Of a stretch of DNA of 64,000 bases, positions 25,401 to 32,764 are shown piece after piece (position 1 is the stretch's first letter; the number at the start of each line of letters is the position of its first letter). The stretch comes from Spisula solida (Eukaryota; Mollusca; Bivalvia; Venerida; Mactridae): assembly GCA_947247005.1 (NCBI GenBank), contig OX365950.1:52552761-52616760 (forward strand), written 5' to 3'. The notes beneath the pieces were generated by a model. That model was not told where the DNA came from. It saw only the letters and a list, made by a program, of their open reading frames with translations, and searched no databases. The translations under genes and the position numbers were made by a program.

Positions 25401-28400
25401 ATTTAATGAACATTACATAGGTGACTTATCAATGCACCTCTTAAGCCTAGGTCCCACTGAGGAATTCCACATCGACAATGTTGTCCCAATTTCTTCCGAT
25501 ACCACCAATGCATCACAATTCCTTCTGATATCACAAACTGCCTCATGACTTCCCCGAAGCTTCCCCTAGACCATGCCGAACCTGTTCCCGATGTCCTGAT
25601 AGCTCATTAATTTCCATTGGGACTACCTTGCCGATGCAAAAAATGCTCAGTGTGACCTGGGCCATATGAATGGTAAATTCCAATTAATTCTGAAATCAAT
25701 ATACAATAAATTCATATGTGTTGGGTGAAAGGTATGTACCCTAGCAGATGCACCCTACTTGAAAGCATTCATATTTTATAGTGATAGCTCTCATTGCTTA
25801 TTAAGAGTCAATGAGGATTGAGAGTTTAATTATTAATCAACTTGGTACTGTTTTATCAAAGCACTTACAAAATTCTTAAATTTATGTTCAAATTTAAATT
25901 CTTTATAATTTTTTAATATTTGTAAATTGTGATAAAATGTTGTCAATATGAATTATGCTTCAGTTAACAAACTCCTACAAACCATATCTGCCAGCAATAT
26001 GCAGGTTTTAATGAATGATTAAGAATTTAAATTTGAACTTAAGTTTAAGAATTTCGTAAGTGCTTTGATAAAACTGTACCCAGCTGATTAATCATCTGGT
26101 TAGTGATCCACATTGTGTTACAGCTATGGTATTAAAATAGAACAAGTTTTCTCATTTGCTTGTTTTAATGTAAGTCGAATATTTACAGATTTTATTGTTA
26201 AAATGTTGCAACAAATGTGCATCCTATTTCCATGACTCAGACTCAAAACTTTAACCAGTTTATAACACTGTACCGATAAGCTTAACAGGTATGTAGACCC
26301 TAAGATTTAAGTCTGATTAGGTACAAAGTACTTTCTTTGTTAGTGATATAAAATATTTTATCAAATTCATCAATTACCGGTATATTTCAGTATCTGATTA
26401 CCAAGCCTGACTGATTAGGTACAAAGTACTTTCTTTGTAAGTGATATAAAATATGCTGTCACACCATGTAATTATATTTCAGTATCTGTGCCAAGGAGTG
26501 TAAGCTCTACTTTACCTACAGTGACCAACATAAGTCAACCTGACTCAAGGGAGACAATCCAGCCACCTAGTAAATTACCTCCCTTATCCCTTGATACTGC
26601 TTGGAAGAAACCAGCTTTAGATGACGCCTGGAAATCAGGTATAGTGAAATAGTATACAAAGTCAAGCACGATAATGAAGTATAACTACTATCAAGCATCT
26701 GATTGGCTGTTTCTGGGCTTAGTTAAAAAATTAACCAATGGAAATGTTCTGCTCTTAAGGCTTGTCATGTCCAGTGATCTGGATTTGAGTCCTGGTTGCG
26801 GCAGGTAATACCCTTGCATGAAAACTTGACAACAATTTTGATTTTCCTCCACAAATGGATTAGTTGCTGGCTCCTTGTGGAAGGGGTTAATACTGGTTTT
26901 GGACAAGCTGGTTAGGTGAATCTGCTGTCATGTATATTTCATTATTTGAACAATTGTTGTGAAATGGCTTTATATCAGAATAAACAAACAGATTCATTTG
27001 ATGGATTTTATTTAACTTTTTAGAGGAACAAATACAGAAAGAGAAGCAAATAGAAGCTGACAGATGGGAGGAAGAACAGAGGAAGAAAGAAGAGGAGAGA
27101 AAGAAGAGAGAAGAGGAAGCGTGGGAGAGAGAACAGAGGGAACTAGAATTATTACAGAAAGGACAAAATCAAGTAAGTTAGCTATACATTCTTACTATAT
27201 CATATCATACCCTTTAGAAGGCTGAAACGTAGGTTAGTTAAATTAAAGTATTTTGAAAATTCGTATTCAGTATTTTGAAATTTGAAATTGTGATTCAGTA
27301 TTTTGAAAATTTGAAAATTCGTATTCAGTATTTTGAAAATTTGTATTTAGTATATTGAAAATTTGAAAATTCGTATTCAGTATTTTGAAAATTCTTTTTC
27401 AGTATTTTGAAACTTTCATTCGTGCAATGTGCATTTTACATATTCTATTGCTAAACTTGGACATGTTATATTGCTAAACCTGGACATTTTATATTATAGG
27501 AGACTGAAGCTGTGGTTGAGGAGAAGTCTGAGAAATCGGAGAAGTCTGATGGAATAGATCCGGTGATGAAACAATACATGGAGATGGTACAACAGAAAAA
27601 GACCGCACCACAACCACAGAGACAGGAGGTATACACTAGCTGGTCAAAGAGGAGATTTCATGGCGGGTTAAATTGTCGCATATTTCACGAATTACCTTGA
27701 CCATGAAATCAAATCTCTGTGATAAATCAACCTTCGAAACACGGAACTTTGGCATCCCTTTGATTTGTTAAATCCACACATTTATGACCCCAGAAATATT
27801 ACAAAAATCCACAAAATTTAATCACCAGGCCATGAATGATTCATCTACTGAGAAAGATATCTAGGTATCTTAACTTTTTTCCTAAAAATTTGATTTGATT
27901 GTATTGTAATCAGTTTTCACATACTTGGTGATAATTTCTTATTAAAATTGTCTTTGAAGAGCACAATTGCTGTAATTCATCATGTTCATATTAATACAAT
28001 AATTAAATAATAGTATGGTAACTTTTGTCCCCTTCTTTCATACTAGAAAAGGCATAATGCTTATCTCCATTTCGTAAACGTCACTGGTAACTGTAAAACA
28101 CAAATATTAACAATATGATTTGTATTATGTTTACAGTCAGAGAGAAGTGCATCACAAGCTGACGAGGGTCTCACATTGTCTGAAGATAAGAGGTTTGTCT
28201 ACTGCTTCTATCTCTGTCATCTCTCAAACTGTCTTCAGAAGTTCTGAGGCCTTCAAGACTGATTTTCTATAATGTTCAAATTATGAATAAAAACGAACCC
28301 ATATTTTGTATTTTTTCTAGAATGAAAACGACACATAAGGATGGTAGTTTTGTTTGTACATGTATTTCCATATCTTGAAAAAGGCTATTTTAGCTGTTTA

Positions 28401-28509
28401 GCCAAAATATATGCTTTGAGTGATTTTGTTTATTCAACATTGATTAGTGGGAAATTTATTGATTTTATTTTATTACAGTGAAGACGAATCTGATGATTTT
28501 AATTGGTAA
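2328..28509 (+). CDS. OFD1: OFD1-like centriolar/centriolar-satellite protein (27 coding exons)
   Basis: Joining 27 exons with GT-AG introns gives 2970 bases, 989 residues plus stop, with every exon phase agreeing. Human OFD1 is about 1012 residues. Order of features: LisH motif at residues about 11-43; conserved SNSLVADHL block near 75-83; KGFLWQLLSEL near 132-142; long coiled coil at about 190-550; IANTKYRLKSLEKEA near 642-656; low-complexity Ser/Pro region at about 690-865; a charged E/K/R helix at about 869-918; PVMKQYMEMVQQ near 938-950; acidic tail EDESDDFNW. OFD1 controls centriole length, distal appendages and ciliogenesis at centrioles and centriolar satellites. The start ATG at 2328 was chosen because it opens directly into the LisH region. 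Orthology rests on collinear similarity along the whole length; precise exon edges are my own reading. Confidence 0.93.
2429..2815. other. OFD1 intron 1, proximal part
   Basis: This is intronic AT-rich sequence. At about 2690-2765 a GTGGGTAGAGCAC box-A-like string and a weak box-B-like string suggest a degenerate tRNA-derived SINE, but box B is too poor to be sure. Nothing else is recognisable before the LINE that starts near 2822. Confidence 0.3.
2996..3338 (+). mobile_element. tRNA-derived SINE
   Basis: A polymerase III promoter is visible: box A-like TGGCCTAGAGGTAGGG near 3010-3025 and box B GGGTTCAACCC near 3053-3064, spaced as in tRNA. A roughly 270-base non-tRNA body follows. It interrupts the LINE reverse transcriptase between EASATCTV and PQGTVLG. 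The tRNA-like head is not an active tRNA gene because the acceptor stem does not pair and the body continues beyond it. Confidence 0.8.
3380..3830 (+). mobile_element. LTR-retroelement fragment with gag start, flanked by direct repeats
   Basis: A 79-codon ORF (3551-3787) begins MPTLECPVDGCDWKSQDLAA and continues to DQWSMDQWK. This resembles the N-terminal zinc-binding segment of gag-like proteins of invertebrate LTR retrotransposons (C-P-x-x-x-C, then H-x-x-x-H). About 58 bases (3468-3525 and 3771-3828, containing CAATAAACACTAGAACTAG) are directly repeated on both sides. The pair could be the ends of LTRs of a deleted, TRIM-like copy. Nothing of pol is present. The element sits inside the plus-strand LINE. 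Confidence 0.55.
3830..4496 (-). pseudogene. LINE ORF2 C-terminal fragment (minus strand)
   Basis: The minus strand reads from 4496: LSWDSHINSISTKAHRTLGF, then WDPTQANHIKRLEQVQRRAARF, then MLKDLKWESLESRRRQSRLC (4215 down), and ends near FFVRTVPEWNLLPASTV. This is the complete thumb and C-terminal end of an invertebrate LINE reverse transcriptase. One shift or stop occurs near 4215-4250. It is 5'-truncated and inserted in opposite orientation inside the plus-strand LINE, just before that element's CHINDLP motif. Confidence 0.82.
5461..5906. other. OFD1 intron 1, distal part
   Basis: AT-rich intron. At about 5640-5740 the minus strand has a box-A-like and a GGGTTTGGACCC box-B-like string at tRNA spacing, a possible old SINE. 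The polypyrimidine tract and TTTTAG acceptor for exon 2 close the stretch. Confidence 0.3.
6218..6572. repeat. Dispersed repeat, copy 1 (TTGAATTTAACT family)
   Basis: This intron 2 segment is clearly related to 21224-21604 in intron 17. Shared strings include TTGAAAAAATG, ACTTGAATTTAACT and ACAGTCTTGAATA at the left, and TACCTTGAAA and GTGTGAGAATA/TTTTGTATGAACC at the right. No coding potential; class unknown. Confidence 0.6.
6617..6844. mobile_element. MITE with about 35-base terminal inverted repeats
   Basis: The left end GGCCGTCCTTAAAAAATTAT and the right end, read in reverse (GGCTGTCCTTAAAAACTTGT), are inverted repeats that continue through TTTGTTTGTGGTAA. There is no ORF. It lies in OFD1 intron 2. 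Target duplication not clear. Confidence 0.75.
6845..7403. other. OFD1 intron 2, remaining sequence
   Basis: Simple AT-rich intron sequence; no repeats, ORFs or motifs seen apart from the exon 3 acceptor. Confidence 0.4.
7473..8110. other. OFD1 intron 3, proximal part
   Basis: Contains short G-rich runs near 7640-7690 and small chance ORFs. No homology recognised. Confidence 0.35.
8111..9826. repeat. 52-base satellite array, 33 copies
   Basis: The unit starts TAATTGACTGCCAATCAGGT and ends TTTATACCGTAC. The tract is 1716 bases, exactly 33 units of 52. Variants are clustered: units with GTGTCTATTG form a run at about 9200-9740; TTGTCGAGGG with ACTTATTGAC recurs in adjacent units at about 9075-9215; GACTTCCAATC occurs at about 8845-9060. 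This pattern indicates local amplification of variant units. It is inside intron 3 of OFD1, and all units share one orientation. Confidence 0.97.
9894..10042. mobile_element. Short palindromic MITE (ACAGGCCTAAG family), copy 1
   Basis: The left arm ACAGGCCTAAGAAATTATGT pairs with the right arm read in reverse (ACAGGCCTAAGCAATTATAT). Pairing continues through CACAAAATACAGAGTTTTGA. The stem is about 45 bases around a 55-base loop. It ends 41 bases before OFD1 exon 4. A left-arm relative lies at 41552-41600. Confidence 0.82.
10084..20776 (+). CDS. OFD1: OFD1 exons 4-17 (coiled-coil core)
   Basis: Exons: 10084-10222, 10619-10761, 11327-11416, 12217-12300, 12638-12744, 13081-13200, 13864-13937, 17579-17670, 18071-18148, 18577-18644, 18960-19003, 19468-19592, 19962-20082, 20728-20776. 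They encode residues about 123-566. From exon 5 onward the peptide is rich in E, K, R and Q with few prolines and reads as an almost continuous coiled coil (LLKFQRQLEQRFKSEMKLE, KEIYNQRQSILEEIEAVRQR). Exon 17 contains LHNEVYRKPQ, which closely matches the vertebrate motif around ALENEVYCNPKQ. Exon 14 is only 44 bases. Exon 15 adds an Arg/Asp-rich break in the coil (HRRRAARRDDD). Exon 10 is followed by the longest coiled-coil intron (3.6 kb). Confidence 0.88.
10451..10576. mobile_element. Short MITE with inverted arms in OFD1 intron 4
   Basis: AAAAATAAAATATTGTTTGT followed by TTCCC on the left is inverted on the right as GGGAAACAAACATTATTTTA followed by TTTTT. Total length about 125 bases, with no coding content. 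It ends about 42 bases before the exon 5 acceptor. Confidence 0.65.
10868..11275. repeat. Small repeats in OFD1 intron 5
   Basis: Two direct copies of a roughly 45-base segment (GCCAATCTGTGGCG...AATTTAATCATGAAA) lie at about 10870-10967. A short inverted pair around GTTAGTTAGAACATATTA / TAGTATGTTCTAAC lies at 11040-11126. Five tandem copies of a 23-base unit (TTGTACTCAGTGCAGCTCTATGA type) lie at about 11153-11271. Confidence 0.75.
11468..11675. mobile_element. MITE-like inverted repeat in OFD1 intron 6
   Basis: The left ACTATAAACCAATTATTTTC and right end read in reverse (ACTGTAAACCAAGAATATTT) form imperfect terminal inverted repeats, each followed by a CGTGA-like string. Several TTCGCG motifs lie inside. 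No ORF. Confidence 0.55.
11857..12028. repeat. 172-base imperfect palindrome
   Basis: Starts CAGCTTCTCAGTTCCGT and ends ACGGAACTGAGAAGCTG. Inner pairs follow: GAATTGTTCTGTTTTCA with TGTGAAAACAGTACAATTC; GCTCTGACGGAACTGAAAAC with GTTTTCAGTTCCATCAGAGC; GACGGAACTCA with TGAGTTCCGT. The stem is about 75 bases with a short loop at the centre near 11945. The ACGGAACT motif recurs. It could be a fold-back MITE; it is transcribed as part of OFD1 intron 6. Confidence 0.88.
12051..12160. mobile_element. Short Ginger-like MITE remnant at CCGG
   Basis: Between CCGG at 12051-12054 and CCGG at 12157-12160 lie 102 bases. They begin TCAGTTTTATCCCCC, contain two GGGGATAAAAC blocks and end CCTGTTACA. The right end and CCGG flank match the large element at 32765-34461. 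The left end looks identical in design but lacks the outermost TGTARCAG. It may therefore be a copy with a lost terminus. Confidence 0.6.
12769..12927 (+). mobile_element. Fragment of AGCCTAGGTCCC MITE family (OFD1 intron 8)
   Basis: From GATTCATCACAATTCCTT to ATGCTCAGTGGGA it matches the inner and right part of the complete copies at 42846-43058 and 52859-53056. The left terminus and outermost right terminus are missing. Confidence 0.8.
13938..15097. other. OFD1 intron 10, proximal part
   Basis: AT-rich intron with only short chance ORFs; no repeats or motifs I can name. Confidence 0.4.
15098..15305. repeat. 50-base tandem repeat, four copies
   Basis: The unit runs from CTGAGACTACCAGTAGTTTA through CAGTCAGATT to a CCTAACCTCAGATCCTGTTT-type tail. 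Copies start at about 15108, 15158, 15208 and 15257. The third has a 2-base deletion. Confidence 0.85.
15661..16480. mobile_element. Non-autonomous DNA element, 0.8 kb, Tc1/mariner-like ends
   Basis: The left end TAGAACTTCGATGCCTCGAA is inverted at the right as TTCGAGGCATAGAAGTTCTA (16461-16480). If the outer TA on each side is the target duplication, the element is 15663-16478. Further GATGCCTCGAAC / GATGGCTCGAAC motifs repeat inside both ends (15706, 16409, 16427). The interior has no transposase-like ORF. Assignment to Tc1/mariner is inferred only from TA. Confidence 0.65.
16481..17578. other. OFD1 intron 10, distal part
   Basis: About 16835-17060 has a GGTCGGTCGGTAGACCAAA string followed by AAGGTGAAGGTCACTGTGACC, a composition common in dispersed invertebrate repeats. 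I could not define its ends. The rest is AT-rich intron ending in the TTTACAG acceptor of exon 11. Confidence 0.35.
17671..18570. other. OFD1 introns 11 and 12
   Basis: Both introns flank exon 12 (18071-18148). AT-rich sequence with a short TATATA-rich tract near 17985-18065; no element recognised. Confidence 0.4.
20421..20703. repeat. 25-base tandem repeat
   Basis: About eleven copies of TGTTTCAATGAAAATATATC followed by AGCCA, with T/C variants at two positions. It ends 25 bases before the OFD1 exon 17 acceptor, so it sits in the branch-point neighbourhood. Confidence 0.93.
21224..21604. repeat. Dispersed repeat, copy 2 (TTGAATTTAACT family)
   Basis: Related along its length to 6218-6572 (see that entry), same orientation. 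No coding content. Confidence 0.6.
21701..26638 (+). CDS. OFD1: OFD1 exons 18-23 (conserved IANTK block and Ser/Pro linker)
   Basis: Exons: 21701-21983, 22248-22353, 23242-23355, 23947-24064, 25211-25338, 26483-26638 (residues about 567-868). Exon 18 is the largest coding exon. It starts with an Arg/Ser-rich basic stretch (RQRSRRSRTPP) and ends with ADIIANTKYRLKSLEKEAQ; exon 19 continues NLERAYVDFHYQL. This is the most recognisable OFD1 segment outside the LisH. Exons 20-23 are low in complexity and rich in S, P, T and D. They contain LSDLSDDDLKTEG and a duplicated Trp pattern (DTAWKKPALDDAWKSG). Such linkers are poorly conserved in the family, so exon calls there rest mainly on splice sites and phase agreement. 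Confidence 0.87.
22354..23241. other. OFD1 intron 19
   Basis: AT-rich intron; contains phrases near 22900-23200 such as AGTAAAACTTCTATAATAAT and a second GGTTTTACTGTAT in opposite sense near 23197, suggesting a decayed short inverted-repeat element of about 300 bases. Not certain. Confidence 0.35.
23590..23880. repeat. Imperfect direct duplication in OFD1 intron 20
   Basis: The segment around 23599 (GAGAGTATGCCAAGAAATAA) recurs near 23819 (GATAGTATGTCAAGAAATAA) with similar downstream sequence, about 220 bases apart. Confidence 0.5.
24089..24570. mobile_element. GTACAGTTTTATCAAAGC MITE family, expanded copy
   Basis: Starts GTACTGTTTTATCAAAGCAC and ends with an inverted, decayed arm (GTTAAGTGATTTGATACAAC then AGTGCCC). 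At about 480 bases it is twice the length of other copies. A further start of the same terminus (GGTACTGTTTTATCAAAGCA) lies at 24578. It is in OFD1 intron 21. Confidence 0.65.
25444..25663 (+). mobile_element. AGCCTAGGTCCC MITE, nearly full copy (OFD1 intron 22)
   Basis: Begins AGCCTAGGTCCCACTGAGGA after TTA and matches the other copies throughout. The right terminus is decayed (CAGTGTGACCTGGGC). Confidence 0.85.
25844..26081. mobile_element. GTACAGTTTTATCAAAGC MITE, full copy (OFD1 intron 22)
   Basis: Left GGTACTGTTTTATCAAAGCA and right TGCTTTGATAAAACTGTACC form terminal inverted repeats. About 238 bases; no ORF. Confidence 0.88.
26317..26456. repeat. Local direct duplication
   Basis: GATTAGGTACAAAGTACTTT followed by CTTTGT and AGTGATATAAAATAT occurs at about 26317 and again at about 26411. 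It ends just before exon 23. Confidence 0.8.
27024..28509 (+). CDS. OFD1: OFD1 exons 24-27 (charged helix and acidic C-terminus)
   Basis: Exons: 27024-27172, 27500-27628, 28137-28192, 28479-28509 with stop TAA at 28507-28509. Exon 24 is a highly charged single-helix-like stretch (QRKKEEERKKREEEAWERE), as in the C-terminal part of vertebrate OFD1. Exon 25 has DPVMKQYMEMVQQKK, equivalent to the vertebrate EKYMKIIQQ region. The last exon encodes only EDESDDFNW, mirroring the acidic, Trp-terminated tail of human OFD1. Phases join exactly (exon 26 ends AG, exon 27 starts T, giving Ser). Confidence 0.9.
27245..27415. repeat. AT-rich short tandem repeat
   Basis: Repeats of TATTTTGAAAATTTGAAAATT and TCGTATTCAG variants fill OFD1 intron 24. 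Confidence 0.8.
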
Positions 28510-28688
28510 AACAGCCCTCCACTGTGCCACATAGATACTTGTAATAGATCAGAAGAAACACACACTGGAAGATTGAAATGTGCAGAATTATAGTTCTTCC
28601 TTTTGATATTGAATGAATGACTATACAGTCAGGTCTCGATATAACGACACCTTATATAGGGAAACTCATGAGACAGTTTATGATCAAG

Positions 28689-28771
28689 GAATGAATTGTG
28701 ATGAATTGGGTTGTATCGGAAGAATTCGGGAGAACATCACCGATGTGGAATTCCTCAGTGGGACCTAGGCT
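28689..28771 (-). mobile_element. AGCCTAGGTCCC MITE, left-end fragment in OFD1 3' UTR
   Basis: Minus orientation: read in reverse from 28771 it begins AGCCTAGGTCCCACTGAGGA and continues through CACATCGGTGATGTTCTCCC. A TTA follows the terminus at 28772-28774 as in complete copies. Confidence 0.82.
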
Positions 28772-29439
28772 TTAGATATTGAATTTTAATTGCATTCTTG
28801 ATACATTCAAACAGGTATTTATTATGATACCATGTAGTGTACTGGAGGTACTTCTGTCTCTTAGTTCTGTAGTGATCTGTATATTTGCATTCTATATATT
28901 GACACTTAAATCTTTTGCTTGGTTGTGTTGATAATGAGTTCACTAATATTTAGAGTGATGGACACAGAATTCACTAGTTGAGTGTTAGACACTCTATCTG
29001 AATCTAAGTTGAGTTACCACAGTTTTGGGCTGACCTTGTAGTGGTTGTCTGCATGGATTAAAGGTCATGTATTTTGGTTAGTGTTGTGGGGTTACATGTA
29101 TGTTTTATTGACCTGAAAGACACAAGTTTGGTCTTTAAATTTTACATTTTAAGAACCAGTTTCATTGTGTGACACTAAATATGGAATTTGGATGAACTCA
29201 AAACTTTTGTAATTAAGATGAACAGTGTTGATACTAGAGAAATGAACAGTGTACAGTAGTTTTTTTGTGTGTAAAAATGTTATAATTAACACACCTTGTA
29301 TCTTACCCTTTAGTAGAAACTGTAGATAAATTATTTGTACATAAATTAGGATTTTTGTTAATGTGCTGAACACGTGTATATACTTAATGTAATTGTTTAT
29401 GTGGATAGCTCAAGCTACACTGTTATAACTGGCTGATTA

Positions 29440-29869
29440 TAAACTGAGTACAAAAAGAAACGTACATGTTACATTTTCTCCATAGGGCTACACGTTAAAC
29501 GGGTAATTTTGGTCAGTCTGCCAGTTTCTTCCTGTGCTATGTATATCAGTTATGTTTGTGTCTACTTGTTCCCATGTATCTCTGCTGTCATTCTTAAACT
29601 GTATTCACATGTGACTCTGATTTGAAAGTTTTTGAATGCAAGTTGTATAAGGAGCATTTTCAGAGAAATAATGCATTCAGTAATTTCTTCATATAATTCT
29701 TGGCTGATGATGTTAAGTTTTAAAACAGACTTCCAAAACAACTTTAATGTGTTCACAATCAAAACACACCAACTTCATTGTTCTGTGTGACCTTTGAAGA
29801 AAGCTATAGAATAACATGTAACCCTATGGAGAAAACGTCTATTTACGTTTCTTTTTGTTCTCAGTTTAC
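29440..29869. mobile_element. MITE with about 50-base inverted ends in OFD1 3' UTR
   Basis: Left TAAACTGAGTACAAAAAGAA and right end read in reverse (TAAACTGAGAACAAAAAGAA) match. Pairing extends through ACGT and TTTTCTCCATAGGG to about 29490 and 29815. In RNA the two arms could form a long hairpin. Confidence 0.78.
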
Positions 29870-30459
29870 ATGTACCTATGTACAGTAACTATAGTATTGT
29901 GTTGATATATCTGTCTGTAGAATAGTATTGCAACTATCTGTGATCTAAATGTTAGAAAAAATATTTTTAAATTTTGACTATAAATTCTGTAATAAAGAAA
30001 TACAAAAAAGCAAATGTATTTTGTTCTATCGTCTTGAACTTTCAACCCATTGACTTTCTTGGATAGGAAAATTTCTTACCAGTAAAAGCAGTTAAGGATT
30101 CAACAATTACAAAAACTGTAGCACACAGACAATCCCAAGTTTCACAGAAACGGCTGCAGCACCTAGCCTGTCATTCAAGAGTCAGACTTAAAATGAACCA
30201 TCCATATCCCTAACAATGGATATTTCAAGCAAGCCTATACTCACTCCACATGAATGACACACTGTAGACTTTGAATTTCGTGCATAATTAACCATAAAGG
30301 GACGTAATTATGAATGATAACTACACTGAAGTGAATTATGGGGAGATTTTACAGCCACGTGGCAGTTAACACCTGCTGCTAAGTTTGACATATCACTGAA
30401 GCAAACATCATCTTCCGCCCAACCACCTTAAAATTTTGACTTGCCCAAGTAATATCATG

Positions 30460-30890
30460 AAACTTTGTCAAAATGTTTGTCTCTGTTAATTCCAGGTAAT
30501 GTTTGCAACTGGGTCATCTGGGTTCAACTAAATCACCCGTCCAAACCAAAGAAAAACCTTGTTTACACTCTAGAGGTCACATTTTTGACCTGCTATTTAT
30601 CAAACCATGTCACAATTGTTTGTCTCAGTAAATCTAGGTCAAGTCTACAACTGGGTCACCTGTATTTTAAAGATAGGTCACCAGACCAAAAAACAATGAA
30701 AACCCTTTGTTTACACCCAGTGACCCTATCTAGGGGTCACAATGTGGACCTGATCTACGTGAAACCAGTCACAATTTTATGTCTTTGTACAATTTAGGGC
30801 ATGTTTGCAACTGGGTCAAAAACTAGGTTGTCTAGCCAAAATCAAAGTAACACTCGTCACATTTGTGACCTGATCTCTATGAAACCTCCC
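30460..30890. repeat. Imperfect tandem repeat with GCAACTGGGTCA motif
   Basis: About three diverged units of roughly 150-170 bases share GCAACTGGGTCA/CTACAACTGGGTCAC, CCAAACCAAAGAAAAACCTT and GGTCACATTTTTGACCTG. No coding sense is evident despite a 110-codon open frame. Confidence 0.6.
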
Positions 30891-31037
30891 AACAACGTTA
30901 GTGTTTGTGGTTACATGGAGCCAAACACTACGGCCATTTTACTGCTAGTGTAAATTTTGTGCTTCCTCGTGGTATTGCCTTACATTGTAGATCAAATGTC
31001 TCCTTGTTGATATTCCCTCACTCGTATGTAATATATC

Positions 31038-31183
31038 GATATAGTCACAGGTTACTGTATCATTAATAAAGAGTAAACAAAAAAGATTTTTTTTATAAAA
31101 GATATAATATCTAAGATAACTTAAACTTTATAAAAAAAATGTTTATACTTTTTATCAATGTTACAGTTACCTGTGGATATAGT
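31038..31183. mobile_element. CACAGGTAACTG MITE, small copy with 8-base target duplication
   Basis: The 130-base element 31046-31175 starts CACAGGTTACTGTATCATT and ends with the inverted arm (AATGTTACAGTTACCTGTG-like). GATATAGT flanks it at 31038-31045 and 31176-31183. The ends are related to the 40265-40798 element. An 8-9-base duplication fits Mutator-like or hAT elements. Confidence 0.8.
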
Positions 31184-31783
31184 TGGTGACAGAACAATAA
31201 AACATCGCTCTGTCGCTAGGTACTAACAATATTTGAATAGAACATACGGAGCAAACATAGAGTTAATGTTCTGACCCTTGGATTTAGTCTTCTTGTATTA
31301 TTATCAATGTTATAATGTCAATTAAATCATTCAGAAGTTTTATCATTCTGAATATTTGAAATACAATACTACTTGCTGCCAGTAACAGCTACATACACTA
31401 ACAACCCCGATATGCTGCCAGAAAAGCTGATAGACTGGTTACCAGTCGATAAACTGATCCACCCTCCCTGTTGTCAGACATTGGAACTCGTTACGACACC
31501 GCCAACTTTCTGCAACCAATCGCACATAAAACAGTAATTACACGTACTTCCAAAACATGGACATTTCTTTCGGGCACATCCTCCAAGATGAGAAGAACTT
31601 TCCACACCATTATTACAATTCGGGGCTGTGATGCGAGTTCCCAGTGTCTGTGTGTGGATGTACTATTTTTGCATGTCCTTAAATATTGCAACATATTGCC
31701 ATTGTTATTTTTTGTGACATTCCCTTCGAAACAACACTTCAAAGTCGGCTTTTATTTCACGCTCATTTTCAGACAACGACATC

Positions 31784-32764
31784 AGGTAATTGTTCTGAAA
31801 GCAGTCTAATATTGCCGGTATGTTATAGGTTGCAGGTAATTGTTCTGAAAGCAGTCTAATATTGCGGTCTGTTATAGGTTGCAGGTAATTGTTCTGAAAG
31901 CAGTCTAATATTGCCGGTCTGTTATAGGTTGCAGGTAATTGTTCTGAAAGCAGTCTAATATTGCCGGTCTGTTATAGGTTGCAGGTAATTGTTCTGAAAG
32001 CAGTCTAATATTGCCGGTCTGTTATAGGTTGCAGGTAATTGTTCTGAAAGCAGTTTAATATTGCCTGTCTGCTATTGGTTACAGGTCATTGTTCTGAAAG
32101 CAGTCTAATATTGCCGGTCTGTTATCGGTTGCAGGTCATTGTTCTGAAAGCAGTCTATTGCCGGTCTGTTATAGGTTGCAGGTCATTGTTCTGAAAGCAG
32201 TCTAATATTGCCGGTATGTTATTGGTTGCAGGTCATTGTTCTGAAAGCAGTCTAATATTGCCGGTCTGTTATTGGTTGCAGGTCATTGTTCTGAAAGCAG
32301 TCTAATATTGCCGGTCTGTTATCGGTTGCAGGTCATTGTTCTGAAAGCAGTCTAATATTGCCGGTCTGTTATCGGTTACAGGTCATTGTTCTGAAAGCAG
32401 TCTAATATTGCCGGTATGTTATCAGTTACAGGTCATTGTTCTGAAAGCAGTCTAATATTGCCGGTCTGTTATCGGTTGCAGGTCATTGTTCTGAAAGCAG
32501 TCTAATATTGCTGGTCTGTTATAGGTTGCAGGTCATTGTTCTGAAAGCAGTCTAATATTGCCGGTATGTTATTGGTTGCAGGTCATTGTTCTGAAAGCAG
32601 TCTAATATTGCCGGTCTGTTATTGGTTGCAGGTCATTGTTCTGAAAGCAGTCTAATATTGCCGGTCTGTTATCGGTTGCAGGTCATTGTTCTGAAAGCAG
32701 TCTAATATTGCCGGTCTGTTATCAGTTACAGGTCATTGTTCTGAAAGCAGTCAAATATTGCCGG
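31784..32764. repeat. 50-base minisatellite, about 20 copies
   Basis: The unit is CAGGTCATTGTTCTGAAAGC followed by AGTCTAATATTGCCGGTCTGTTATCGGTTG-type sequence (50 bases, occasional 45-49-base units). The first six units have CAGGTAATTG and later ones CAGGTCATTG. The array is interrupted at CCGG by the next element and resumes for one unit at 34466-34524. Confidence 0.95.

Larger units (their letters stand above)
28510..30015 (+). other. OFD1: OFD1 3' UTR and polyadenylation signal
   Basis: The stop codon is followed by about 1.5 kb of noncoding sequence with an AATAAA signal at 29991-29996, then an AC/A-rich stretch and a T-rich element, consistent with cleavage near 30010-30015. The UTR carries two MITE-like insertions (28689-28771 and about 29440-29869). 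Whether an earlier site is used cannot be told from sequence. Confidence 0.6.

Noticed and set aside
30465..30797. 110-codon ORF
   Set aside because: It lies within an imperfect tandem repeat with GCAACTGGGTCA motifs and follows the OFD1 poly(A) site.
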